Assembly (NCBI RefSeq): GCF_003269035.1
Contig: NZ_QLTK01000022.1
Coordinates: 1 to 64,000, forward strand
Direction of reading: 5' to 3'
DNA length: 64,000 bases
DNA from: Paraburkholderia bryophila
GTDB taxonomy: Bacteria; Pseudomonadota; Gammaproteobacteria; Burkholderiales; Burkholderiaceae
Shown in pieces: positions 18,900-28,145 of this stretch. Below the pieces are notes generated by a model that did no database searches, was not told the DNA's origin, and was given only the letters and a program-made list of their open reading frames with translations. The position numbers and the translations under genes are program-made. Each line of letters begins with the position of its first letter. The first letter of the stretch is position 1.

Positions 18900-20138
18900 C
18901 TACCGCGCCAGAACGCGCGCGCCGCTCGACAACGATTTTTCCAGCGCCGCCACCCCAGCCGGCAAATCCACCGCCGCGCCGAGATCCACCATCGTCCGAC
19001 CCAGCGCGTGCAGCGTCCTGAACAGATTGTGTTCGCGGCATTGCTCGCCCATCTGCCCGATGCGGACAATCGGCAAACCGAACGAGCCGGAAATCTCGAC
19101 CTGATGCTGCCGCGAGATGTGGCCGCAGATATCGCCGGGACTCAAGCCTTGCGGCACCTCGATACCGACCACCGAATTCAACCGGCAGGCCGGCGGCGCA
19201 TATAGATTCAGCCCCAACGCGGCGATCCCTTCCTGCAAGGCCAGCGAACATTTCAGATGCCGTGCGAAGCGCTTCTCCAGCGTCTCCGCGCACACCAGCC
19301 GCAACGCCTCGTGCAAGGCCAGCACGCCCGACACCGGCGCGGTGTAGTGATAGCCCGCGTTATGCCAGAAGTTTTCCGCGAGCGACGCATCCAGGCACCA
19401 ATGCGCGTTCGGTGCGGTGCGTCCTTTGACGCGCGCCCAGGCCGCGTCGGAAAACGCGATCAGCGAGACGCCCGGAATCGACGACAAGCCCTTCTGCCCG
19501 CCGGTGATCACCGCGTCGATACCCCACGCGTCCATCTCCAGCGGCATCGTGCTCAACGTACAAACCGCGTCGACGATCACTAGCGCTCCGGCGGCTTTCG
19601 CCAATGCAGCGATGTCCTTCAGGTGGTAATTCCACACCGTGTTCGACGTCTCGCCCTGCACCACCGTCACGATCTCGGGACGCTCGCGGCGAATCGCCTC
19701 GGCCACCTGTTCGAGACTCGCCACCGCGCCATCGTCGACGTCGAGCATGCTCACGCGCGCACCGACGCGGCGACCCATCTCCGCCATCCGTTCGCTGAAG
19801 AAACCGTTCTTGATACTCAACACGCGCGTGCCTTCCCACGCGAGGTTGGAGATCGCCATTTCCATCGCGGCCGAGCCCGGTCCCGCCACACCCAGCACCC
19901 ATTTCGAATTCGTCTGGAACACGTAGCGCGCCATGGTCTTCACCTGGCCGATCACCTTCACCATCGTGCCGCCCAGGTGATTGATCACGATCGTATTGGC
20001 CTTGGCGACGGCGGCGGGAATCGGCACGGGGCCGGCGCCCATCATCAGCAGCGGTTCTTCGGGGAGGATGGCGTCGAGCGATTCGACAACCGGACAGGGC
20101 ACAGCGGAAGCAACGGGCGAGAGGGATGAAGTCGGCAT
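18900..20138 (-). CDS. Class V aminotransferase, PucG-like
   Basis: 412 residues, PLP fold type I. GPGSAAMEMAISNLAWEG binds the phosphate, D190 (VIVDAVCTLS) would face the pyridine nitrogen, and K216 in ITGGQKGLSSIPG is the Schiff-base lysine. This branch holds alanine/serine-glyoxylate and (S)-ureidoglycine-glyoxylate aminotransferases. Location beside xanthine dehydrogenase favours ureidoglycine-glyoxylate transamination late in purine degradation, but serine- or alanine-glyoxylate activity cannot be excluded. It runs convergently with the MFS gene. Confidence 0.82.
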   Translation of the reverse strand: MPTSSLSPVASAVPCPVVESLDAILPEEPLLMMGAGPVPIPAAVAKANTIVINHLGGTMVKVIGQVKTMARYVFQTNSKWVLGVAGPGSAAMEMAISNLAWEGTRVLSIKNGFFSERMAEMGRRVGARVSMLDVDDGAVASLEQVAEAIRRERPEIVTVVQGETSNTVWNYHLKDIAALAKAAGALVIVDAVCTLSTMPLEMDAWGIDAVITGGQKGLSSIPGVSLIAFSDAAWARVKGRTAPNAHWCLDASLAENFWHNAGYHYTAPVSGVLALHEALRLVCAETLEKRFARHLKCSLALQEGIAALGLNLYAPPACRLNSVVGIEVPQGLSPGDICGHISRQHQVEISGSFGLPIVRIGQMGEQCREHNLFRTLHALGRTMVDLGAAVDLPAGVAALEKSLSSGARVLAR

Positions 20139-20174
20139 GATCGGTACGTGAATGTCAGAACGCTAAGGAACAAT

Positions 20175-20206
20175 CGGCCTCGCCAACAATCATGCTGGCG
20201 AGGCCG
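20175..20206 (-). terminator. Hairpin downstream of aspD, probable terminator
   Basis: An 11-bp perfect stem (CGGCCTCGCCA 20175-20185 with TGGCGAGGCCG 20196-20206), loop of 10. The T tract on the minus strand is weak (GATTGTT), so it may terminate imperfectly or stabilise the mRNA end. Confidence 0.5.
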
Positions 20207-20324
20207 TTGATCCGATCATTCACTGATCCGCGCGATTGCGCAAGACTTTAAGCCCTGTTTTCAGGCATTAAATGCAATCAATGCGCGCACATCTGCTACT
20301 GCATTAACAACGCGCGGACGCGTG

Positions 20325-21989
20325 TTATTTCACCTTCGTTTTATCGAGCTTTTTGCCGGTCGCCGCGTTGAATCGCTCGATGTACTCTTCGATCAGTTTG
20401 CGCAACGCGCGGCCGATCTGCCGATAGTCCGACTCGTTCAGATTGGCGAGCGACACGCGCCCCGACGGATGCTGCGTACCGAAGCCGCGCCCCGGCAACA
20501 GCACGACCCGCGCTTCACGCGCCAGACGGAACAGCAGTTCGGAAGGCTCGGTGTTCTTCAGCAACCAGTCGACGAACTCACGCCCGAACATCTTCTCGCC
20601 GAGGAACTCGATGTCGAGAATCGTGTAGTAGTCGACCTGATTCGGATGGTCGTCCTCGAACGAAATGCCCACTTCTTCGTAGAGCGCCTGCTTGCGTTTG
20701 CGGATCAGACGCTTCAACGCGTTCTTGTACGCGTCCGGCGTGTCCATTAGCGAGAACAGTGAGAACAGCACCATCTGCACCTGCTGCGGCGTCGACAGAC
20801 CCGCCGTGTGATTCAGCGCGACGGTGCGGCTGTCGGCAACCAGGCGGTCGATGAACTTCAGTTTGTCCGGTTCGGTCGTGATCGACTCGTAACGCTCGTG
20901 CAACTGTTTCTTCGCGTCCTTCGGCAACTCGGCGATCAGACGGTCGAGCACGTTGTCGCGATGCGTCGCGATCGTACCCAGACGCCAGCCGGTCGCGCCG
21001 AAATACTTCGAGTACGAATAGACCAGGATCGTGTTCTTCGGCGCCAGCGCAAACAGCGACACGAAGTCGTCGGCGAAGGTGCCGTACACGTCGTCGGTCA
21101 GCAGAATCAGATCGGGCCGTTCCTTGACGATGTCGGCAATGTACTGAAGGCTCTCGTCGTTGATCTTCACCGAAGGCGGATTGCTCGGGTTCACGAGGAA
21201 GAACGCCTTCACCTTCGGATCGCGCAGCTTGTCGAGTTCCTTCTTCGAATACTGCCAGCCGCTTTCCACGTCCGCTTCGAGATTGACGACGTTCAGCTTG
21301 TAGTCGTTCAAACGCGGAATTTCGATGTACGGCGTGAAGATCGGCATGCCGAGCGCGATCGTGTCGCCTTCCTTGATGAGGTGGTTCTCGCGCATCGTGT
21401 TGAAGATGTACGTCATCGCCGCCGTGCCGCCCTCCACCGCGAACACGTCGAACTCACCGACGAACGGATGGTTGCCGATCATCTCGCGGCGCAGATACTG
21501 ACCGACGATCAGCTCCGACATCTTGAGCATGCGGTCCGGCACCGGATAGTTCGACGCGAGAATGCCTTCGCACATTTCATACAGGAAGTCGCCAGCCGAG
21601 TAGCCGAGCTGGTCGCGCACGTACGACACCGCGCCGCGCAAAAAGTCGATGCCCGCCACGCCCTTGTTCTCGCGCAGGAACAGATCGAAGCGCTCTTCCA
21701 GACCGTCGCGCCGTGGGAAACCGCCCACGCCTTCCGGCATGTACGCGAACGAGCGCTCCGATTCGCGCATCGCAAACAGGCCGAGTTGCCAGAAGCCGTG
21801 ACGCGGAACCGTCGCGAGAAAGTTCGGATTGCCACGACCGGCGTTGAGCATCGCGACATTCGCGGCGCGCTCCACGGCGGCGCCGCCGGCCGCCTTGATC
21901 AGTTCGTCCTTCAGTTCGAACGGGCTGAGCGCGGACAGACCCGCTTGCGCCATATCGGCGTGTTTCTTGTCGCCCTTCTCTTTTGCCAT
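20325..21989 (-). CDS. aspD: Bifunctional aspartate aminotransferase/aspartate 4-decarboxylase
   Basis: 554 residues, typical of this long PLP decarboxylase. It removes the beta-carboxyl group of L-aspartate to give L-alanine and CO2. Visible are RGNPNFLATVPRHGFWQLG, the substrate loop VNPSNPPS near 267, the Asp pair LLTDDVYG near 298, the Schiff-base lysine K328 in YSYSKYFGATGWRLG, and an Arg-containing RVSLANL near the end. The N-terminus is Lys-rich. Downstream member of an apparent unit with two AspT-like exchangers. With exchange of aspartate for alanine the pair consumes a cytosolic proton and builds proton-motive force. Confidence 0.93.
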   Translation of the reverse strand: MAKEKGDKKHADMAQAGLSALSPFELKDELIKAAGGAAVERAANVAMLNAGRGNPNFLATVPRHGFWQLGLFAMRESERSFAYMPEGVGGFPRRDGLEERFDLFLRENKGVAGIDFLRGAVSYVRDQLGYSAGDFLYEMCEGILASNYPVPDRMLKMSELIVGQYLRREMIGNHPFVGEFDVFAVEGGTAAMTYIFNTMRENHLIKEGDTIALGMPIFTPYIEIPRLNDYKLNVVNLEADVESGWQYSKKELDKLRDPKVKAFFLVNPSNPPSVKINDESLQYIADIVKERPDLILLTDDVYGTFADDFVSLFALAPKNTILVYSYSKYFGATGWRLGTIATHRDNVLDRLIAELPKDAKKQLHERYESITTEPDKLKFIDRLVADSRTVALNHTAGLSTPQQVQMVLFSLFSLMDTPDAYKNALKRLIRKRKQALYEEVGISFEDDHPNQVDYYTILDIEFLGEKMFGREFVDWLLKNTEPSELLFRLAREARVVLLPGRGFGTQHPSGRVSLANLNESDYRQIGRALRKLIEEYIERFNAATGKKLDKTKVK

Positions 21990-22093
21990 GATGCGTTCTC
22001 CAATGAGCAGGTGAATGACGCCGGCGTCGCGAGGATCGCCCGCTTACCGCCGGCGTGAGAGAGATCGATAAAAGATCGAAAAAACGCGCGCGC

Positions 22094-23782
22094 CTAAACC
22101 AGCCCGACCACGAGCGGCCCCAGCAGCGTCAGCGCAACGTTGGCGATCGCATACGTGATCGCGAACGGCACCGTCGGCACCGCGCTTTCCGCCTTGTCGA
22201 GCACGCCGCCGAAGGCGGGATTCGCGCTGCGCGAGCCCGTCAGCGCACCGGCCAGAATCGCCGCGTTGTTGTACTTCAGAACGTAGCGGCCGAACAGCAT
22301 GGTCAGCAGCAACGGGAACAACGTGACGAACACGCCGAGCAGGAAGATCGTCATGCCGCTCTGCTTGACCGTCACCACGGCTTGCAGGCCGGAGTTCAGC
22401 CCCACCACCGCGACGAACGCCGCGAGGCCGAAATCCTTGAGCAACTGCGAAGCCGCCGACGGCATCACGCCGTACATGGGATGCTTGCCGCGCATCCAGC
22501 CGAACAGCAGACCCGCCAGCAGGCAGCCGCCGCCCGAACCGAGCGTAAGCGGAATACCGCCCACGTTGACGACGATCAGCCCGATCAGCAAGCCGAGCAC
22601 GAGGCCGACGCCCATGTAGATGAAGTCGGTCTTGTTGGTGTTCGGCAATTCGTAGCCGGCGGCGTCGACGGCGCGTTTGGTGTCGTTCGGCGAGCCGTAG
22701 AACGTGATGACGTCGCCGTGCTCCAGTTTGGTTTCGGGCAGGATCGGCAGCGGCTGACCGGCGCGTGAAATGTGCTGGATGTAGACGCCGTGGCGCAGGT
22801 CGCGGTCCACCACTTCGCGCGCGGCGGCGATCGTCGTGTGATTCATGCCTTTGCGCGTGAACACGCCGTCGCGGGTCTGCATCACCACGCCGATCTCGTC
22901 GACGTTGGCAATTTCGTTGCCGTTCGCGCCGAACGCGACCACCGCTTCGCGGCGGCCCACCACCAGCACTTCGTCGTTGAGCTGCAAGGTCAGATCCGGC
23001 GTGGGATCGAGGCTCTTGCCGTCGCGTCTGATCTTTTCGACCGTCAACATGTCCTGATGCAAGGTCTCGACCGCCTTGACGGTTTTGCCGGCGCTGACAT
23101 CGATCCGGTACGCGCGTCCCACCAGTTCAGGCAACGCACGAATCTGCCCCGCCGCGAGCGAGGTCGACGCGCCCGCCGACAACTCGCGTTCCGCGTCGAT
23201 CGACGCCTCCCGCAAGCCTTGCCCCATGAACTTGGGCAGGATGTTCACGCAGACGATGATCGCCCCCAACGAGCCGAACACATAGGTCACCGCGTACGCG
23301 ATCGCCACGTCCGACTGCAGCGATTTCACCTGATCGGCCGGCAACCCGAGCCGCGCGATCGCGTCGCCCGCCGTGCCGATAATCGCCGACTGCGTCAGCG
23401 CGCCGCCGGCGAGTCCGGCCGCGAGGCCCTTGTTCAGATGGAACAGCTTCGCGCACACCACCACGGTGATCAACGCGGTGACGGCGAGGAAGATCGCCAT
23501 CGCGATTTCACGCAGCGTCTTGCGGTTCAGCGAATTGAAGAAGCCCGGGCCGGAGTCGTAACCGACCGCGTAGATGAACACGGCGAACATGACCGACTTC
23601 ACGCCGTTGTCGATCGTGACGCCCGCCTGGCTGATGACGACCGCCGCGAGCAGCGAACCGCCCACGCCCCCCAGCTGGAATTTGCCGAAGTTGATCTGCC
23701 CGATGAAGTAACCGGCTGCTAGCGATAAAAACAGCGCGATTTCTGGGGATTTCTGAAAAATGTGATGTAGCCAGTCCATCAT
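22094..23782 (-). CDS. aspT: AspT-type aspartate:alanine exchanger (copy nearest aspD)
   Basis: 562 residues of the aspartate-alanine exchanger family. About five membrane segments precede a soluble region with two TrkA-C-like domains (about residues 210-375), and five or six more follow. GSGGGCLLAGLLFGWMRGKHPMYG and ILAGALTGSRSANPAF near the end are family signatures. It probably moves aspartate in and alanine out of the cell. It is 104 bp upstream of aspD and 120 bp downstream of a paralogue. Which of the two is the true aspartate porter cannot be read from sequence. Confidence 0.9.
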   Translation of the reverse strand: MMDWLHHIFQKSPEIALFLSLAAGYFIGQINFGKFQLGGVGGSLLAAVVISQAGVTIDNGVKSVMFAVFIYAVGYDSGPGFFNSLNRKTLREIAMAIFLAVTALITVVVCAKLFHLNKGLAAGLAGGALTQSAIIGTAGDAIARLGLPADQVKSLQSDVAIAYAVTYVFGSLGAIIVCVNILPKFMGQGLREASIDAERELSAGASTSLAAGQIRALPELVGRAYRIDVSAGKTVKAVETLHQDMLTVEKIRRDGKSLDPTPDLTLQLNDEVLVVGRREAVVAFGANGNEIANVDEIGVVMQTRDGVFTRKGMNHTTIAAAREVVDRDLRHGVYIQHISRAGQPLPILPETKLEHGDVITFYGSPNDTKRAVDAAGYELPNTNKTDFIYMGVGLVLGLLIGLIVVNVGGIPLTLGSGGGCLLAGLLFGWMRGKHPMYGVMPSAASQLLKDFGLAAFVAVVGLNSGLQAVVTVKQSGMTIFLLGVFVTLFPLLLTMLFGRYVLKYNNAAILAGALTGSRSANPAFGGVLDKAESAVPTVPFAITYAIANVALTLLGPLVVGLV

Positions 23783-23902
23783 GCCCTCGCTGGATAGTTT
23801 GAGATATTGAGTACTGGGTGCCGCCTGCTGGGGTACTGCGGGCGGGGATGCCGCCTGTCGATGCGCGAAGCGGATCGTGTCGTGCCGCGCATGGGGTGTT
23901 AG

Positions 23903-25585
23903 CTATCCGAGCTTGCCGGCAAGACCGACCACGATCGGTCCCATCAACGGCAATAGAACGTTCGAAAGTGCGTAGGTGATCGTGTAGCCGATCACCGGCG
24001 TCGAGTTGCCGGTCACGCCGACCAGCGCGCTGATCGCGGGCGTGCTGCATTGCTGGCCGGCAATCGCGCCGAGCAGCATGGGCGCTTCGAGCTTGAGAAA
24101 CGCACGGCCGATCCACAGCGACAGCAGTCCCGGCACCAGCACCATCAGAATGCCGACCACCGGCAGCGCGAGGCCGTATTCGCGCACCAGCTTGATGGCG
24201 TCCGGTCCCGCCGACAAACCGACCGCGGCGATGAAGGTGGCGAGGCCGAAGTCCTTGAGAATCTGCGCGGCCGCCGACGGCAGCGAGCCGATCAACGGAT
24301 AGCGCGAGCGGATCCAGCCGAACAGCAAACCGGACAGCAGGCAACCGCCGCCCGTGCCGAGCGCGATCGAGACGCCGCCGATCCGCCCGCCGAGATGGCC
24401 GATCGCCATCCCCACCAGCACGCCCAGCGCGAGGTACACGAAGTCGGTTTTCTGGGTGGCGGCGAGGACGTAGCCCAACCGTCGCGCGCCGCGCTCGACA
24501 TCGACCCTGGCGCCGACCAGCGTCAGCACGTCGCCGCGGTTCAATGTGGTGCCGGGCAACGCGGGCATCGTGGTTTCGAGCCGCGTGACCGCCGCGATGT
24601 AGACGCCGCGCGCCTGTTCCGGATCGGCCCGTTCCCGCACCTGCGCGATCGTCAGCCCTTCCGCGTCGCGGCGCGTCAGCACCACGTCGAGCCTGGCGGC
24701 GACGATCTGGTCGAAACCGCCACCGTCGATTTCCTCGCCCAGACTGGCCGACGCTGTCACGATCGCTGCACGCCGGCCGCCGACCAGGACCAGGTCGTCG
24801 GCCATCAACACCAGCTTCGGTTCGACCGGCACGACCGCACCGTCACGCCGCAGTTGCTCGATGGTCAGGTTGTAGCCATGCTGCTGCTCGAACGCCACGA
24901 CCGTCGTGCCGGCCGCCGCGCCGACGCGGAACGCGCGGCCCACCAGCGCCGGCGCCGCCGCCCGCTGCCCTTCGCCGAACGCGCCGTCGCCGCCGAGCTT
25001 GCGCCATACGCGCTCGGCTTCGTCGCGCAAATTGACGCGCAGCAGCAGCGGTGCGAACTGGCTCGTGAACAGCACGATGGTGATCAGGCCGAACAGGTAG
25101 CTCACGCTGTACGCCGTCACGATATTGGCCTGTAGACGCAGCGTGTCCGCGTCGCCGAAACCGAGCTTGCCAATCGCCTCCGACGCCGTGCCGATCACCG
25201 CCGATTCGGTTGCCGCACCGGCCAGCAGCCCAGCCGCCGTGCCCGCGTCGAGCCGCATCACGACCACCGCGATCAGGATCAGCACCAGCACCGAAACGAT
25301 CTCGACCACCGACAACACGCCATAGCGCCAACCGCGTCCGATGTTCGCAAAGAACTGCGGCCCGCCGGTAAAGCCCAGCGCAAAAATGAACAGCGCAAAC
25401 GCGATGTTCTTCAGATCGGGCGCCAGTCGCGCGCCCGTCTGTCCTAACAGCAATGCAACGATCAACGTGCCGCAAACGCCGCCGAGCTGAATTGGCCCAA
25501 TACGAAAAGAGCCAATGAAATATCCGATTGCCAGGCTTGCGAACAGCGCGATCTCCGGTTGAGACCTCAGCAATTCACCGATCAT
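23903..25585 (-). CDS. Second AspT-type exchanger, paralogue
   Basis: 560 residues, co-linear with the copy at 22094: same start pattern (QPEIALFASLAIGYFIGSFRIGPIQLGGVCGTLI), two TrkA-C-like domains in the middle, and the end signature GTGGGCLLSGLLFGWIRSRYPLIGSLP. The C-terminal motif reads GAIAGQQCSTPAISAL where the neighbour has GALTGSRSANPAF, a clear change in the conserved TM segment. It is the first gene of the aspT2-aspT-aspD series. The difference suggests another substrate, or two proteins acting as a pair. Confidence 0.88.
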   Translation of the reverse strand: MIGELLRSQPEIALFASLAIGYFIGSFRIGPIQLGGVCGTLIVALLLGQTGARLAPDLKNIAFALFIFALGFTGGPQFFANIGRGWRYGVLSVVEIVSVLVLILIAVVVMRLDAGTAAGLLAGAATESAVIGTASEAIGKLGFGDADTLRLQANIVTAYSVSYLFGLITIVLFTSQFAPLLLRVNLRDEAERVWRKLGGDGAFGEGQRAAAPALVGRAFRVGAAAGTTVVAFEQQHGYNLTIEQLRRDGAVVPVEPKLVLMADDLVLVGGRRAAIVTASASLGEEIDGGGFDQIVAARLDVVLTRRDAEGLTIAQVRERADPEQARGVYIAAVTRLETTMPALPGTTLNRGDVLTLVGARVDVERGARRLGYVLAATQKTDFVYLALGVLVGMAIGHLGGRIGGVSIALGTGGGCLLSGLLFGWIRSRYPLIGSLPSAAAQILKDFGLATFIAAVGLSAGPDAIKLVREYGLALPVVGILMVLVPGLLSLWIGRAFLKLEAPMLLGAIAGQQCSTPAISALVGVTGNSTPVIGYTITYALSNVLLPLMGPIVVGLAGKLG

Positions 25586-26135
25586 GTAGGCTCGCCGATT
25601 TACAGGTTTATTAGGAGGAGACTGAAAAACAATGGCTCAAAAAAAGTGCAAATAATTCGCTCAGACCCGGTACGGCTCAGCAATTATTCAACCGGCATCG
25701 CTAGCTGAATGACACTATTTATGGCAATGGGATGACGCGACATGCGTCGAGGAGAATTGCGGCGCTGCGGCGATGTTATGGAAAAGCGCTTGTGATAGTT
25801 CGACGGTCACACTGTCCTCGCAAAAATCGCTCGATGCCTTGAAAAAGACACTCAATTCTGATGGCCTAATTTTTCTACTTTGCCGCATGAATGAACATGC
25901 TTTTATCAGACTGCTTTTTTAATAAATATTCAAATTCTTCACACCTGTCAATATTATTTTCAATCTTGACCCGATTGCCTTCGCAAAACATGATCTTTAG
26001 CAAAGACTGAATGGCAAAAGGCACCGTGCGCCGCGACCGGCAGCCGGGCCTTTATACTGGCCCATCCGCGTGACGCGCGGCGAGTCCGCCACGTTTGAAT
26101 CCCTTGCCGCCGGCACGCAATCCTCGGAGCCCGAC
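25586..26135. other. AT-rich divergent regulatory region, no gene seen
   Basis: 550 bases between the aspT/aspD unit and the dehydrogenase gene, much richer in A and T than its surroundings, most clearly at about 25850-25970. Stop codons are frequent in all frames. It probably holds the two divergent promoters and upstream activator sites; I could not assign exact boxes. Confidence 0.45.
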
Positions 26136-27134
26136 ATGCGCATGATCCTGTTCAGCAGCCGTCAATACGACCGCGACACGTTCATCGAAGCCAACGGCAG
26201 GCATTGCTACGAACTGCACTTCCAGGAATCGCACCTCGATAGCGAAACCGCGATCCTGGCGCACGGCTATGAAGTGGTGTGCCCGTTCGTCAACGACAAA
26301 GTCGACGCGGCCGTGCTGGCGCGGCTTCATGCCGGTGGCACGCGCTTGATCGCGTTGCGCTCGGCAGGCTTCAATCATGTGGACCTGGCCGCGGCCGAAC
26401 GCCTCGGCATCCCGGTCGCGCGCGTGCCGGCGTATTCGCCGCACGCGGTGGCCGAGCACGCGGTCGGCCTGATTCTGGCGTTGAACCGGCGTCTGCCGCG
26501 CGCCGTCGCACGGACGCGCGAGGGCGACTTTTCGCTGCACGGGCTGCTCGGCTTCGATCTGCACGGCAAGACGGTCGGCGTGATCGGCACTGGGATGATC
26601 GGCCGCGTCTTCGGACGGATCATGGCGGGTTTCGGCATGCAGGTGCTCGCGCACGATCCCGGCACGCCGGCCGAAGACCTGCTCGCGCTCGGTGCGCGCT
26701 ATGTTCCGCTGGATATGTTGCTGGCAGAATCGGACGTGGTCAGCCTGCACTGTCCGTTAGTGCCGGACACCTACCATCTGATCGACAGCCACGCGCTCGC
26801 CAGGATGAAACGCGGCGCGATGCTGATCAACACCGGCCGCGGCGGCCTGGTCGAAAGCAATGCGCTGATCGGGGCGTTGAAAGACGGCCAGCTCGGCCAT
26901 CTCGGACTCGACGTGTACGAGGAAGAAGGCGGCCTGTTCTTCGAGGATCACTCGAACCTGCCGCTGCAGGACGACGTGCTCGCACGTCTGCTGATGTTCC
27001 CGAACGTGATCGTCACCGCGCACCAGGCGTTCTTCACACGCGAGGCGATGAGCGAGATCGCCCAGACCACCCTCGACAACGTCGCGGCCTGGGAGAGCGG
27101 CACACCGCGCAACCTGGTGCGGGCGGCGGGTTAG
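26136..27134 (+). CDS. ldhA: D-lactate dehydrogenase-like 2-hydroxyacid dehydrogenase
   Basis: 332 residues of the D-isomer-specific 2-hydroxyacid dehydrogenase family. NAD binding: VGVIGTGMIGRVFGRIMAGFG (GxGxxG at 151-156). Catalytic Arg in INTGRGGLVE, Glu in LDVYEEE, His in VTAHQAFFTREA. YEEEGGLFFEDHS is typical of fermentative LdhA, which reduces pyruvate to D-lactate. ATG 26136 has GGAG 8 bases before it; the frame is open 66 bases earlier. It is adjacent to, but divergent from, the aspartate decarboxylation genes. Confidence 0.9.
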   Translation: MRMILFSSRQYDRDTFIEANGRHCYELHFQESHLDSETAILAHGYEVVCPFVNDKVDAAVLARLHAGGTRLIALRSAGFNHVDLAAAERLGIPVARVPAYSPHAVAEHAVGLILALNRRLPRAVARTREGDFSLHGLLGFDLHGKTVGVIGTGMIGRVFGRIMAGFGMQVLAHDPGTPAEDLLALGARYVPLDMLLAESDVVSLHCPLVPDTYHLIDSHALARMKRGAMLINTGRGGLVESNALIGALKDGQLGHLGLDVYEEEGGLFFEDHSNLPLQDDVLARLLMFPNVIVTAHQAFFTREAMSEIAQTTLDNVAAWESGTPRNLVRAAG

Positions 27135-27787
27135 GGATTGCCGACTGGCGGGGGAACGATCTGAGGCGGCCCGCCCAGCGTCGTGGCGCGAATCGCGGTG
27201 CGGGCGTCGTCCGGCGCACCGCACAGTTCGCGCAGCATCGCCGCCTCGCGCTCGTGTACTTCCACCGGAAACCAGCGCGCGCCGGCATCGGCCAGATAGC
27301 GCGCGCGATGTTGCCCGTTGCGAAACGACACCACGCCTTCGCGCTCCAACCCCACCAGGCCGAGCAATCCCGGCGCGCGACGCGTCGTGATCGTCACGTA
27401 GGGCATCTGCGGAATGCGCGGATTGTCCGGATCGAGAAACTCGCGAATGCCGCGCACCTTGCCGGCATGCCATTCGGCAACCGGCTTCAGCACGTAGTCG
27501 GTGTTGTCGCGATCCGCGCAGGCGAGCAGCTTGCGCACGTCGATCAGCACGACCTGATGCCGCGTGCCGTCGGTGACGAAGACGCGTTTCAGGCGCACAT
27601 GATCGAACCACGCATGCTCGAGGAGCGGCACGATCCACACGGTTTCGGCGCAAGCCGGCGAAGCGGCGGACGATGGATTGGACGAAGGCAAAGGCAGGCT
27701 CGATAAGCTGGCGAAAATCCGCCAGCGCGTTAAAAGAGCGCTAACGCTACGAGTCGACTGTGTAAGAAGCATGACAGACCACGGCAT
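27131..27787 (-). CDS. ParB-like/plasmid fertility-inhibition-factor-like protein
   Basis: 218 residues. After a Ser-rich N-terminus of about 45 residues comes a compact soluble domain with VWIVPLLEHAWFDHVRLKRV, then VVSFRNGQHRARYLADAGARWFPVEVHE. The RNGQHRA segment resembles ParB/Srx-type 'NGxHR' motifs, and I recall a Burkholderia family named plasmid fertility inhibition factor with this wording (from memory, not checked). The gene overlaps the end of the convergent ldhA by 3 bp. Starts at 27787 or 27772 are both possible; neither has a strong ribosome site. The role is unknown. Confidence 0.55.
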   Translation of the reverse strand: MPWSVMLLTQSTRSVSALLTRWRIFASLSSLPLPSSNPSSAASPACAETVWIVPLLEHAWFDHVRLKRVFVTDGTRHQVVLIDVRKLLACADRDNTDYVLKPVAEWHAGKVRGIREFLDPDNPRIPQMPYVTITTRRAPGLLGLVGLEREGVVSFRNGQHRARYLADAGARWFPVEVHEREAAMLRELCGAPDDARTAIRATTLGGPPQIVPPPVGNP

Positions 27788-28145
27788 TAATCACACTGCA
27801 TGCTCATGCTGCCAGGACACCTCGGCATGAACACACTTTAAAAGTACCCGCACACACGGGCAGACGCTGACCTCTATCGATGTAACGACTATAGCCACGC
27901 AAAATTTCAATAGCTATGCGCGCGTCGAAGTTAAGCAGGATATCGGCGGCGCGACGCTCGTCCTTGAGGAGCCCGCGCGCCGTGTGCAGCAAAAAACAAC
28001 ATTTGCCTTACGCCTCGGCACGGGTGTTTTGACTTAGGTAGAATCCCCTACTGTTTCGCCTCATGCACGGCGCACGCGTTCTCGCCCCGAAAACGCGCGC
28101 CGGCCGCGCGGCACTCCCCGTCGCGCTGATTCACGCTCCGCCACC
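27788..28145. other. Intergenic region, one doubtful small ORF
   Basis: 358 bases between divergent genes. A minus-strand frame at 27804-27992 (62 codons) has no ribosome site or recognisable domain and is not called. A TTGACT box at 28029-28034 lies upstream of the MFS gene, but I see no well-spaced -10 box. Confidence 0.35.

Noticed and set aside
27804..27992. 62-codon open frame on the minus strand
   Set aside because: No ribosome site, no domain and no partner gene; treated as intergenic.
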